11,883 nucleotides of DNA, taken from DQWO01 sp964478545. Lineage in GTDB: Bacteria > Desulfobacterota > Anaeroferrophillalia > Anaeroferrophillales > Anaeroferrophillaceae. Location: positions 1-11,883 of the forward strand of contig CAYZIS010000055.1 of assembly GCA_964478545.1 (NCBI GenBank), written 5' to 3'. The notes beneath the pieces are model-generated. The model saw nothing but the letters and a program-made list of their open reading frames with translations, was not told the origin of the DNA and did no database searches. Below, piece by piece: positions 1-6,481 of this stretch. Position 1 is the stretch's first letter, and each line of letters starts with the position of its first letter. The position numbers were made by a program, and so were the translations under genes.

Positions 1-110
1 CAGGCACGGCGACAGGCAGGCGGCATTGACCGCCGAACGAATCACCACAATGGTGATTCGCGGCGGGCTCCTCGGAGCTGCACACGATGTGCAGCGAGAA
101 TGAGCGAGAA
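1..110. other. GC-rich segment with tandem bulged triloop hairpins
   Basis: Two perfect palindromic stems stand side by side. Stem A pairs CGAATCACCA (38-47) with TGGTGATTCG (51-60) around the loop CAA, and extends through a two-base 5' bulge (AA, 36-37) into CCGCCG (30-35) against CGGCGG (61-66). Stem B pairs CTGCACA with TGTGCAG around the loop CGA (about 78-94), and extends past a three-base 5' bulge (GAG) into CTCG/CGAG. A third, competing stem pairs GGCGG (19-23) with CCGCC (30-34). About 64% of bases 1-120 are G or C, while the following 250 bases are clearly AT-richer, so the segment has a sharp right boundary. I do not recognise it as a known RNA family, attC site or terminator. From about 115 to 388 I see no supportable gene; short open frames there lack ribosome binding sites. 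Confidence 0.6.
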
Positions 111-388
111 CCATGCCGGGTCATCATCAAGAACAATTACTTACTTTACAGATGTGTGGCCGCAGCAAGCGGGCTGAAAACGCTTTTTTCAATTTTTCCA
201 TTGACAGCTTGGTAAATAACATGACTGTCCCACCGCATAACAGAAGAGATTTTTCTAATACGTCCCGGGAAAAAAAGCAACCTGAAATAAAAAAACTGGG
301 ATTCCGATATAAGGACTGATATTTTGTCAATTGAACATCTTGCAAAAGTTCCCTCATATCGAAATTTCAGGATATCATGGGCGTCCCC

Positions 389-2023
389 CTAATTTTCTAA
401 TTGCTGATACATATTCAACAGGGTTTCTGATGAAGTATGGTGATGCATAAATGACCAGGGAAGAGGTTTATCCAAGGGTTGAACGGCAAAGAGCGAGGCA
501 GAATTTTTAATTGCTTCCCGTATCAACCGGCGAGGTGATTGTGGTCCGTTAACCATGGCAAGCAACAGCCGTCCCATTCCCCGGTTACCCCGGCTCAGCA
601 TGGTCTGCCAGGCAGCATCCCAGGGGTTTTCCATCTCAAGTTTCACGTTTCCCAACGGGCGTAGCAATTTTTGCATATAATGTTGTTTTTCCTGCAGGGA
701 TTTCAATCCGGCAAAAGGTGCCCATTGCATAGGGGTGTGGGGTTTGGGAATAAAAGGATTAATGCTTACGGTAAGCTGAATGCTTTTTTGCTTCGATTGT
801 CGATATTCAAGCATAATTTTTCTAATTTTACTGACCAAGGAAAAAATATCATCCAGGTCTTTTGATGTTTCCGATGGCAACCCCATAAGAAAGTAAAGTT
901 TAAGCTGATAGATACCGGTCATCACCACCAGCCGGGCAGCTGCCAGAATTTGCTCCTCACTTAACTGTTTGTGTATCAGCTTACGCAACCTGGGAGATCC
1001 AGCTTCAGGTGCCACCGTCAGGGTTTTCACCCCCCCATCCCGCAACAATTCCAGCAATTCCACATCAAGACAATCTACCCGTAATGAAGCCGGACTGAAA
1101 GCCGCCCCCTTTTGCACCAGCCAGGAACACAACTCTTTCAAATGGGGATAATCACCAAGGGCCGAACCAATCAGGCCAAAATGACGGTAACCATTCTCCA
1201 TGGCAACTTCAAAGATCGGCTGCAAACAAGATAATAATCGATTGCGGAACGGGCGATACACGAACCCGGCAGCGCAAAAACGGCAACCACGGGGACAGCC
1301 GCGATTAATTTCCACCAGATAAGAAGCTGACAGAGGACTTGCAGAGCCAACGGTTGTCACCACTGATGTGGGAACAAACTGATCCAGGTCAGAACAATGA
1401 GGGATTTTTATCGGCGTGCAATCTTCAACTGATTTTTCCCTGTCTGAATTCGGTAGATAAACCCCCGGTACCCCGGAAAGAGATAACAGCAACTCTGACT
1501 TTTTCACTTGCTGGCCAGCCAGCAGTAATTCCATCACTTGGGGGACCTGCCTTTCCCCCTCGCCAAGGAGAAAAGCATCAACAAAAGGGGATAGTGGCAG
1601 CGGATTAATAAAGGTTGCCACCCCCCCTGCCATAACCAGGGGATCCGTAGACTTCCGGTCATCAGCAAGCAAGGCCAATCCTGAATACTTCAGGATTTCA
1701 AGTACATGCAGATAATCACGTTCAAAAGAAATCGAAAAAAGAATCAACCGGACAGCGGACAGTGGCCGTCCTGACTCCAGGGTAAGTATCGGCGCTTTCC
1801 CCTGGACATCTGCCGGCAAAAAGAATCGTTCAGCTACTATTTGAGGATGGGCATTCAGGAGAGCATACATGGAAAGAAAACCAAGATTTCCCATGCCGAC
1901 CTGATAAACATTTGGGTATCCCAGGGCCACCGGATAACGGCCACCCCACTCCTTGACCACTGCTCCCCGCTCACCAGTTATCAGATAAGAAGAAGCGGTT
2001 TTCCCCCGTCTTGAAGCTGGCAA
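389..2023 (-). CDS. Radical SAM protein, B12-binding-domain type (TIGR03960-like)
   Basis: This is a radical S-adenosylmethionine enzyme of unknown substrate. Numbering from the longest start (TTG at 2029, 546 residues), the cluster motif is CPRGCRFC with Cys245, Cys249 and Cys252, which binds the 4Fe-4S cluster that cleaves SAM. The N-terminal ~190 residues (YPNVYQVGMGNLG, LILFSISFERDY, LLGEGE) look like the cobalamin-binding-type fold seen before the radical SAM barrel in COG1032 proteins; I see no clear DxHxxG cobalamin motif. APEAGSPRLRKLI (340-352), FLMGLPSE (380-387) and FIPKPHTPMQW (426-436) are typical of the TIGR03960 group. The start is uncertain: TTG at 2029 overlaps the engB stop but lies one base from a GGAGG, whereas TTG at 2023 sits seven bases from it and is preferred here. 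It is probably translationally coupled to engB. Function is not known to me. Confidence 0.9.
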   Translation of the reverse strand: MPASRRGKTASSYLITGERGAVVKEWGGRYPVALGYPNVYQVGMGNLGFLSMYALLNAHPQIVAERFFLPADVQGKAPILTLESGRPLSAVRLILFSISFERDYLHVLEILKYSGLALLADDRKSTDPLVMAGGVATFINPLPLSPFVDAFLLGEGERQVPQVMELLLAGQQVKKSELLLSLSGVPGVYLPNSDREKSVEDCTPIKIPHCSDLDQFVPTSVVTTVGSASPLSASYLVEINRGCPRGCRFCAAGFVYRPFRNRLLSCLQPIFEVAMENGYRHFGLIGSALGDYPHLKELCSWLVQKGAAFSPASLRVDCLDVELLELLRDGGVKTLTVAPEAGSPRLRKLIHKQLSEEQILAAARLVVMTGIYQLKLYFLMGLPSETSKDLDDIFSLVSKIRKIMLEYRQSKQKSIQLTVSINPFIPKPHTPMQWAPFAGLKSLQEKQHYMQKLLRPLGNVKLEMENPWDAAWQTMLSRGNRGMGRLLLAMVNGPQSPRRLIREAIKNSASLFAVQPLDKPLPWSFMHHHTSSETLLNMYQQLEN

Positions 2024-2025
2024 AA

Positions 2026-2616
2026 TCAAGCCTCCACTGATTTTGCCATCACTTTTAGCAAATGGTCACGACCAAGTTTTTTGGGCACCGAAAAAACAAT
2101 CGGCGTTTCTCTGATACCCGCAGACTCCAATTCCCGCTGCCATTGACGCACCTGATTTGCCCGCTTAGAAGCTTTGAATTTATCAGCTTTGGTCAGCACC
2201 AGTGTCAACGGCTTTTGATTAACTGCCAGCCACTGCAGTAATTGACCATCGCCCTCGGTTAAATTACGGCGAATATCAAGAAGCATAATGACCCGTTCCA
2301 ACCGGGTCGATGACTCAAGATAATCATGTACCAGTGGGCCCCATGAAAGCCTGGTTTTATAGTCTACCGATGCATAACCATAACCAGGAAGATCCACCAA
2401 GTAGAAAGATTCATTAACCAAAAAAAAATTTATCATCCGGGTACGGCCGGGGCTGGAGCTGGTTCGCGCCAGTGACTTACGCTGCAACAAAACATTTATC
2501 AATGAAGATTTACCAACGTTTGAACGACCGGCAATGGCTATATGGGGCAAAGGGTCATCGGGTACCCCGGTGGCATCGACTACACTTTTAGTAAACCTGA
2601 CTGTTTTGATTTTCAC
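2026..2616 (-). CDS. engB: Ribosome biogenesis GTPase EngB (YihA/YsxC)
   Basis: EngB is a small GTPase that assists large ribosomal subunit assembly in the cytoplasm and is essential in many bacteria. The 196 residues match the usual family length. All nucleotide-binding motifs are visible: G1 GRSNVGKS (30-37), the switch region PGRTRMINFF (56-65), G3 DLPGYG (75-80), G4 TKAD (142-145) and a G5-like FSVPKKLG (175-182). The start is GTG at 2616, supported by GGGAG six bases upstream. The gene is followed immediately by the radical SAM gene, whose reading frame begins within or just beyond the engB stop, so the two are likely co-transcribed from the 249-bp divergent spacer at 2617-2865. Confidence 0.96.
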   Translation of the reverse strand: MKIKTVRFTKSVVDATGVPDDPLPHIAIAGRSNVGKSSLINVLLQRKSLARTSSSPGRTRMINFFLVNESFYLVDLPGYGYASVDYKTRLSWGPLVHDYLESSTRLERVIMLLDIRRNLTEGDGQLLQWLAVNQKPLTLVLTKADKFKASKRANQVRQWQRELESAGIRETPIVFSVPKKLGRDHLLKVMAKSVEA

Positions 2617-2659
2617 CAGACACTCCCATGAAAAAAATGTTTAAAATATGATGCCATTG

Positions 2660-2689
2660 TTGCACTTTACATACTGATTATGCTATATA
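2660..2689 (+). promoter_or_regulatory. Possible sigma-70 promoter for the radical SAM/DUF3786 unit
   Basis: TTGCAC (2660-2665) is followed after 18 bases by TATATA (2684-2689). It lies in the divergent spacer between engB and the plus-strand radical SAM gene and would leave an untranslated leader of about 170 bases. The spacing is one base longer than ideal and AT-rich spacers yield such matches by chance. The rest of the spacer holds an inverted repeat described in the findings. Confidence 0.3.
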
Positions 2690-2865
2690 ACGCCACACTT
2701 GGGTAATTTTCAGCTCAAGTAACGAAGGTTGCAGCATAACAAAGAAGATAAAGCGTTTACCAAACCGGCAACTTTTTTTAGTTCCGACTGCACCATGTTG
2801 AGGTATAGTAATAGAAGGATGGGAAAAATTCAAGCCATCAAAAAAAGTAGGAACTAATAATCAAG

Positions 2866-3738
2866 ATGATGCATTACGAAGGAAATATTATCCGCCCGCC
2901 AAGCGAAGCCAGAAGCATCATCCTCCAGGCAACAGTTGGCTGTTCTCATAACCGCTGTTCATTCTGCCCGACTTACCAGGGAGTCCGTTTCCGTATCAAG
3001 GATGAGGAAACCCTGCTGGCGGACATCCGCTACGCTAACCAGGCATACCCTCAAACCCGCCGGCTTTTTATCACCGATGGGGATGCGCTGATTATTCCTT
3101 TTCCCCGTTTACTGGCACTTTTACAAATGATTAACACTGAAATACCGCGGCTCACCCGCGTTGGTATTTATGCCTCGGCAAAATCCGTCCGAAAAAAAAG
3201 TCTTTCGGAGTTGCAGGATTTGCGAGAGGAAAAACTCAGCATCATCTATTATGGTCTTGAAAGCGGTGATGACCAGACCCTGGCAGCCATCAACAAAGGA
3301 ACCACGGCAAATGACACCCTGGATTTATGTCTGAAAGCACAGGCCGCCGGCATGGTCCTTTCAACCACAGTCATGATTGGCATTGCCGGTACCCAGAGGT
3401 CTTTGATTCATGCCCGTCGCACGGGGGAATTATTGAGTGCCATTGATCCTAAATATGTCGGCGCACTGGTCACCATGATTGTGCCGGATACCGAGTTAGA
3501 TCGACAGTTTCAAAAAGGCTCTTTCAGCTTGCCGGACAAACGTGGATTATTGCTGGAATTGCGTGAAATGATCGCTCATACCCACTTAACCCGGGGAATG
3601 TTCATGGCCAATCACGCATCCAATTATCTTCCCATTAAAATTCACTCGCCCAAGGACCGTGAAGCCGCACTGGCAATGATTGATGAGGCCCTGGCCGGGC
3701 ATGTTCCTTTACGAGAAGAATGGATGCGCAAACTTTAA
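2866..3738 (+). CDS. Radical SAM protein with CX4CX2C cluster motif
   Basis: A compact radical SAM protein of 290 residues. The cluster-binding sequence is GCSHNRCSFC (25-34): Cys26, Cys31 and Cys34, giving CX4CX2C instead of the standard CX3CX2C. From memory, a COG1032-related family of short radical SAM proteins in anaerobes shares this GCxHNRCxFC signature; its reaction is not established. Later barrel features are LFITDGDAL (67-75), IYYGLESGDDQTL (127-139), where GLESG resembles the SAM-contacting strand, and VMIGIAG (169-175). There is no cobalamin domain and no extra cluster-rich C-terminal domain. The start is ATG at 2866 (a second ATG follows at 2869); the ribosome binding site is weak, with only AGGA about 13 bases upstream. 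The DUF3786 gene begins 22 bases after the stop, so the two probably form one transcription unit. Confidence 0.88.
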   Translation: MMHYEGNIIRPPSEARSIILQATVGCSHNRCSFCPTYQGVRFRIKDEETLLADIRYANQAYPQTRRLFITDGDALIIPFPRLLALLQMINTEIPRLTRVGIYASAKSVRKKSLSELQDLREEKLSIIYYGLESGDDQTLAAINKGTTANDTLDLCLKAQAAGMVLSTTVMIGIAGTQRSLIHARRTGELLSAIDPKYVGALVTMIVPDTELDRQFQKGSFSLPDKRGLLLELREMIAHTHLTRGMFMANHASNYLPIKIHSPKDREAALAMIDEALAGHVPLREEWMRKL

Positions 3739-3760
3739 CCTCTTCTGGATTTCTGTGATT

Positions 3761-4423
3761 ATGCAAAAACAAAAAAATTACCAGCGAACTTTTGCCCTGG
3801 CTGCGGAAAAATTTAGAGATACTGATATCAGCTATCTGGAGGCCCATCCCGAGATCACCTACAATAAACAGGACGGGATCATTGCCTTGTCATTCTTCCA
3901 GCGCCCGTATACCATCTCCTATCCAGAGCTGGTGTTTTCCTGCCCTCAGGAGCCAGTCATCTCTCTGGTCAGTAAAATCATTATTCTCCATTACCTGACC
4001 AATGCCACCCATTCAACAAGGGCTGGTGAATTGACAAATTACGGCGGCATCCCTGGAGGATCGTTTTATTTTCCAGTATTCAAACGCAAGACTACTGATA
4101 TTCTGCTGGCAAAACTGGAAAATAACGGTGAAGCCTTAAAGCGGGCGGGAGAAATACTGGGAGCAACCGCAAACAGTTTAGGCGATGTGTCATTTACCCT
4201 CAGGGCCCTGCCTGATATCGACCTGACTCTAATCTTCTGGGAAGGGGACGAGGATTTCCCTTCCGCCTATGACATCCTTTTTGATGCAACAATCGATTGC
4301 TATCTCTCGCTGGAGGATATCGTTGTTCTTGCCCAGATGGTCACCAAGCGGGTTCTGTCCCGGACCATAGCAGGAAGTATTATTGAGCGAAAAGAGACAA
4401 AACCTGACCAGGCTGCAGAATAG
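3761..4423 (+). CDS. DUF3786 domain-containing protein
   Basis: A soluble protein of about 220 residues with no signal peptide or membrane segment. Landmarks fit the DUF3786 family as I remember it: GIPGGSFYFPVF (96-107), LGDVSFTLRALPDIDL (140-155), FWEGDEDFPSAYDILFD (159-175) and YLSLEDI (181-187). No biochemical role is established; the family is common in anaerobic Desulfobacterota, Clostridia and methanogens, often near redox or one-carbon genes. The frame stays open up to an ATG at 3680, inside the previous gene, but the 27 extra residues are not family-like and the ATG at 3761 gives a normal 22-base gap, so 3761 is preferred. Its 3' end overlaps the convergent lytic transglycosylase gene by 44 bases. 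Confidence 0.82.
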   Translation: MQKQKNYQRTFALAAEKFRDTDISYLEAHPEITYNKQDGIIALSFFQRPYTISYPELVFSCPQEPVISLVSKIIILHYLTNATHSTRAGELTNYGGIPGGSFYFPVFKRKTTDILLAKLENNGEALKRAGEILGATANSLGDVSFTLRALPDIDLTLIFWEGDEDFPSAYDILFDATIDCYLSLEDIVVLAQMVTKRVLSRTIAGSIIERKETKPDQAAE

Positions 4424-6116
4424 AGCCTTCCTTCAGCCGATTCCATCGGCACAGCTGGTCAACGGTCAGTCCGTATTTACGTGAAACCTTCCAGAGAGTA
4501 TCACCACGACGTACTTTAACGGTTTTACCGGCAGAGGAAGTCTGTCTCCCGGACTTCAGGGAAGCTGTTTTCACCCACTTCCTCTTTTTCACCACCCGCC
4601 GTACCCGCCGCTGTTCAGAGAGCGCCAGAACCTGACCGGGTTTTATCAACTTTGATTTCCCCAGGCTGTTCCACCTTCTGATATTGTTCACTGACACATG
4701 ATATTTATGGGCAATCTTCCAAAGGCTATCCCCACGCCGGACGCGATACGCGGAGGGTCGATGAATCACAGACTGGGGCATACGGTGCTGCCGCACTCCC
4801 GCAGCATAGATATTGGAAGAAAACACCACCCGTCCTGAACCTTGAGCGCGCACCGGAATAACCAGATAAGAACCGGCGCGAATCCTATTACCTGCAAGGT
4901 TATTCAGTTCTTTAATCGGCCAAATGCTGGTTCGATACCGATAGGCTATGGTTGACAATGATTCACCCGACTTGATTTGGTGCCTGCGGAAAGTTATGCG
5001 CTGTTCCGGCGGCAAATTCGCTAATCTTTGCCGACATTGATCTCCTGCCCCGGACGGAACTTTCACCAGATATTTGTTAACTTTGGGTGGAGTACACCAA
5101 TAACGCAGCTCTGGATTCAGCTTTTTCAAATCACCAAATTTACAACCAGCGGCCCAGGCTACAACCTGCAAATCCGTGGCATCATGAACCTCAACTTCAT
5201 CAAACGTCAAAGGTGGCAAATAGCCCACATTTGAAAGGCCATATTTTTCCGGCTCTCTGGCGATAAGAATCGCCGCAATCAGCCGGGGGATATATTCCTT
5301 GGTTTCCCGCTTCAGGTAACGGAAACGGGACATCTCCCAGAAATCTTGGGTTTTATGCTTTTTAATGGCCCGCATAATCTTGCCTTCACCGGCATTATAG
5401 GCAGCAGCAGCAAGGTACCAGGAATCAAAGTAGCCATAAAGATCATGGAGATATTTGGCGGCGGCATAGGTTGATTTCAGCGGATCCCGGCGTTCATCCA
5501 CCCACCAGTTAATTTTCAATCCATAATTACGGCCTGTTCCACTGATAAACTGCCACGGGCCACAGGCCCGGGCCCGGGAATAAGCATGGGTTGTAAACCC
5601 ACTCTCAATGAGCACCATATAAGCCAGTTCCTCAGGAATATGATACTGACGCAAAATCCGCCTCATCTCAGGCAAATAAAGCTGTGCCCTTTCAAGACTT
5701 CTGCGGGTAAAGGAACTGTTTACCGTGCTATAATAGGAAATAAAATGTTCAACTTTTTTATTAATGACAATGGGAAACTCATAACGGGCTCCCGTTCTGG
5801 CTTTCTGCTCAATTTCCAGGTCATCGGCAGTATCAGCCTGTTCTTCCTTTCGGGCATCTGCCAACCATTCATGGAGATACAGAAGGGACCCCTCTTTATG
5901 CTGCCCAGCGGCCAATGTCAACCATGGATATAATCCATACTCAGCAGAACCATTCTTAAGTCCGGCTGAACTTTCACCGCATGCACAATCTTGAACAACC
6001 GGCAATTGGAAGACCTCATGGAACTTGTCCGGCGATACCTTCAAGACAGTTTTTTCCAGACCACAGGCCGAACAAACCACCAACACCAGCAACAATAGCA
6101 TACATCTTTTTTGCAT
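4380..6116 (-). CDS. mltD: Membrane-bound lytic murein transglycosylase D (lipoprotein, 3 LysM)
   Basis: A peptidoglycan-cleaving enzyme that forms 1,6-anhydro-muropeptides, probably anchored in the outer membrane. The 578 residues begin with a short hydrophobic signal (LLLLVLVV) and a lipobox-like VCSAC, with lipidation expected at Cys18; the Cys at -3 is unusual. The GH23 domain spans about 145-285: LIESGF with the putative catalytic Glu171, GPWQFISGTGRNYGL (186-200) and AAAYNAGEGKI (237-247). Three LysM repeats follow at about 374-422, 455-499 and 532-576, typical of MltD; the last two carry RRGDSLWKIA- and RRGDTLWKVS-type starts. ATG at 6116 is preferred over an in-frame GTG at 6122 because GGGGGG lies eight bases before it. 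It reads convergently into the DUF3786 gene with no terminator between them. Confidence 0.93.
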   Translation of the reverse strand: MQKRCMLLLLVLVVCSACGLEKTVLKVSPDKFHEVFQLPVVQDCACGESSAGLKNGSAEYGLYPWLTLAAGQHKEGSLLYLHEWLADARKEEQADTADDLEIEQKARTGARYEFPIVINKKVEHFISYYSTVNSSFTRRSLERAQLYLPEMRRILRQYHIPEELAYMVLIESGFTTHAYSRARACGPWQFISGTGRNYGLKINWWVDERRDPLKSTYAAAKYLHDLYGYFDSWYLAAAAYNAGEGKIMRAIKKHKTQDFWEMSRFRYLKRETKEYIPRLIAAILIAREPEKYGLSNVGYLPPLTFDEVEVHDATDLQVVAWAAGCKFGDLKKLNPELRYWCTPPKVNKYLVKVPSGAGDQCRQRLANLPPEQRITFRRHQIKSGESLSTIAYRYRTSIWPIKELNNLAGNRIRAGSYLVIPVRAQGSGRVVFSSNIYAAGVRQHRMPQSVIHRPSAYRVRRGDSLWKIAHKYHVSVNNIRRWNSLGKSKLIKPGQVLALSEQRRVRRVVKKRKWVKTASLKSGRQTSSAGKTVKVRRGDTLWKVSRKYGLTVDQLCRWNRLKEGSILQPGQVLSLFAQ

Positions 6117-6180
6117 CAACACTACCCCCCAACAGAGGTCAATAAAATCACAACGTTATTTAATCCTAAGTTAAGCAATC

Positions 6181-6320
6181 AGCTGTTAGCTATCAGCGTT
6201 TAGCTTTAAAAAAATCAAGGCATTACGTTCATGAGCAATAAAACCTAATGGATGACAGTTTGAAATAGTAGACATCCTGTAATCATAGAACTAATAGCTA
6301 ACGGCTAAAAGCTAACCGCT
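6181..6320. repeat. Imperfect inverted repeat, possible MITE-like element
   Basis: The arm at 6181-6207 (starting AGCTGTTAGCTATC) matches the reverse complement of 6294-6320 (AGCGGTTAGCTTTT) at about 21 of 27 positions. Both arms are built from repeats of the core GTTAGCT. The central ~86 bases are AT-rich and have no open frame. It lies in the 297-bp gap between the mltD start and the gcdA terminator, in which I see no gene. It could be a degenerate mobile repeat or simply AGCTA-rich intergenic sequence. Confidence 0.45.
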
Positions 6321-6413
6321 CAATTCAGGTTAATACATCGTCTGATTTTTTTATTTCTGAACTATTAACAAGCTTATAAAGCCCCTGTCAACTCTAATTT
6401 ACTCCCTAAGGAC

Positions 6414-6450
6414 AAAAAAGGCGGTACCGAAACAGACCGGTACCGCCTTT
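6414..6450 (-). terminator. Intrinsic terminator of the acd-gcdA operon
   Basis: AAAGGCGGTACCG (6417-6429) and CGGTACCGCCTTT (6438-6450) form a perfect 13-bp stem around an eight-base loop. Read on the minus strand the stem is followed by a run of six T residues (complement of 6414-6419), the standard Rho-independent layout. It starts 31 bases after the gcdA stop codon, so it should end the operon and insulate mltD. Confidence 0.9.
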
Positions 6451-6481
6451 CAAAAGGTCTTAATCAATTACAACCTGACTG

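Noticed and set aside
1..110. Integron attC site or DGR/retron RNA as the explanation of the hairpins
   Set aside because: No GTTRRRY/RYYYAAC core sites, no reverse transcriptase and no template/variable repeat pair in the window.
1..115. Open frames through the hairpins on both strands (e.g. minus-strand ATG at about 115)
   Set aside because: Palindromes keep both strands open; no ribosome binding site or family resemblance. A partial gene from the left cannot be fully excluded.
127..357. Minus-strand 76-codon open frame in the left intergenic region
   Set aside because: No ribosome binding site, odd composition rich in Leu, Phe and Cys, and no recognisable motif.
2819..2857. 13-codon leader peptide frame ahead of the radical SAM gene
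   Set aside because: No suitable ribosome binding site and no telling codon run; length expected by chance.
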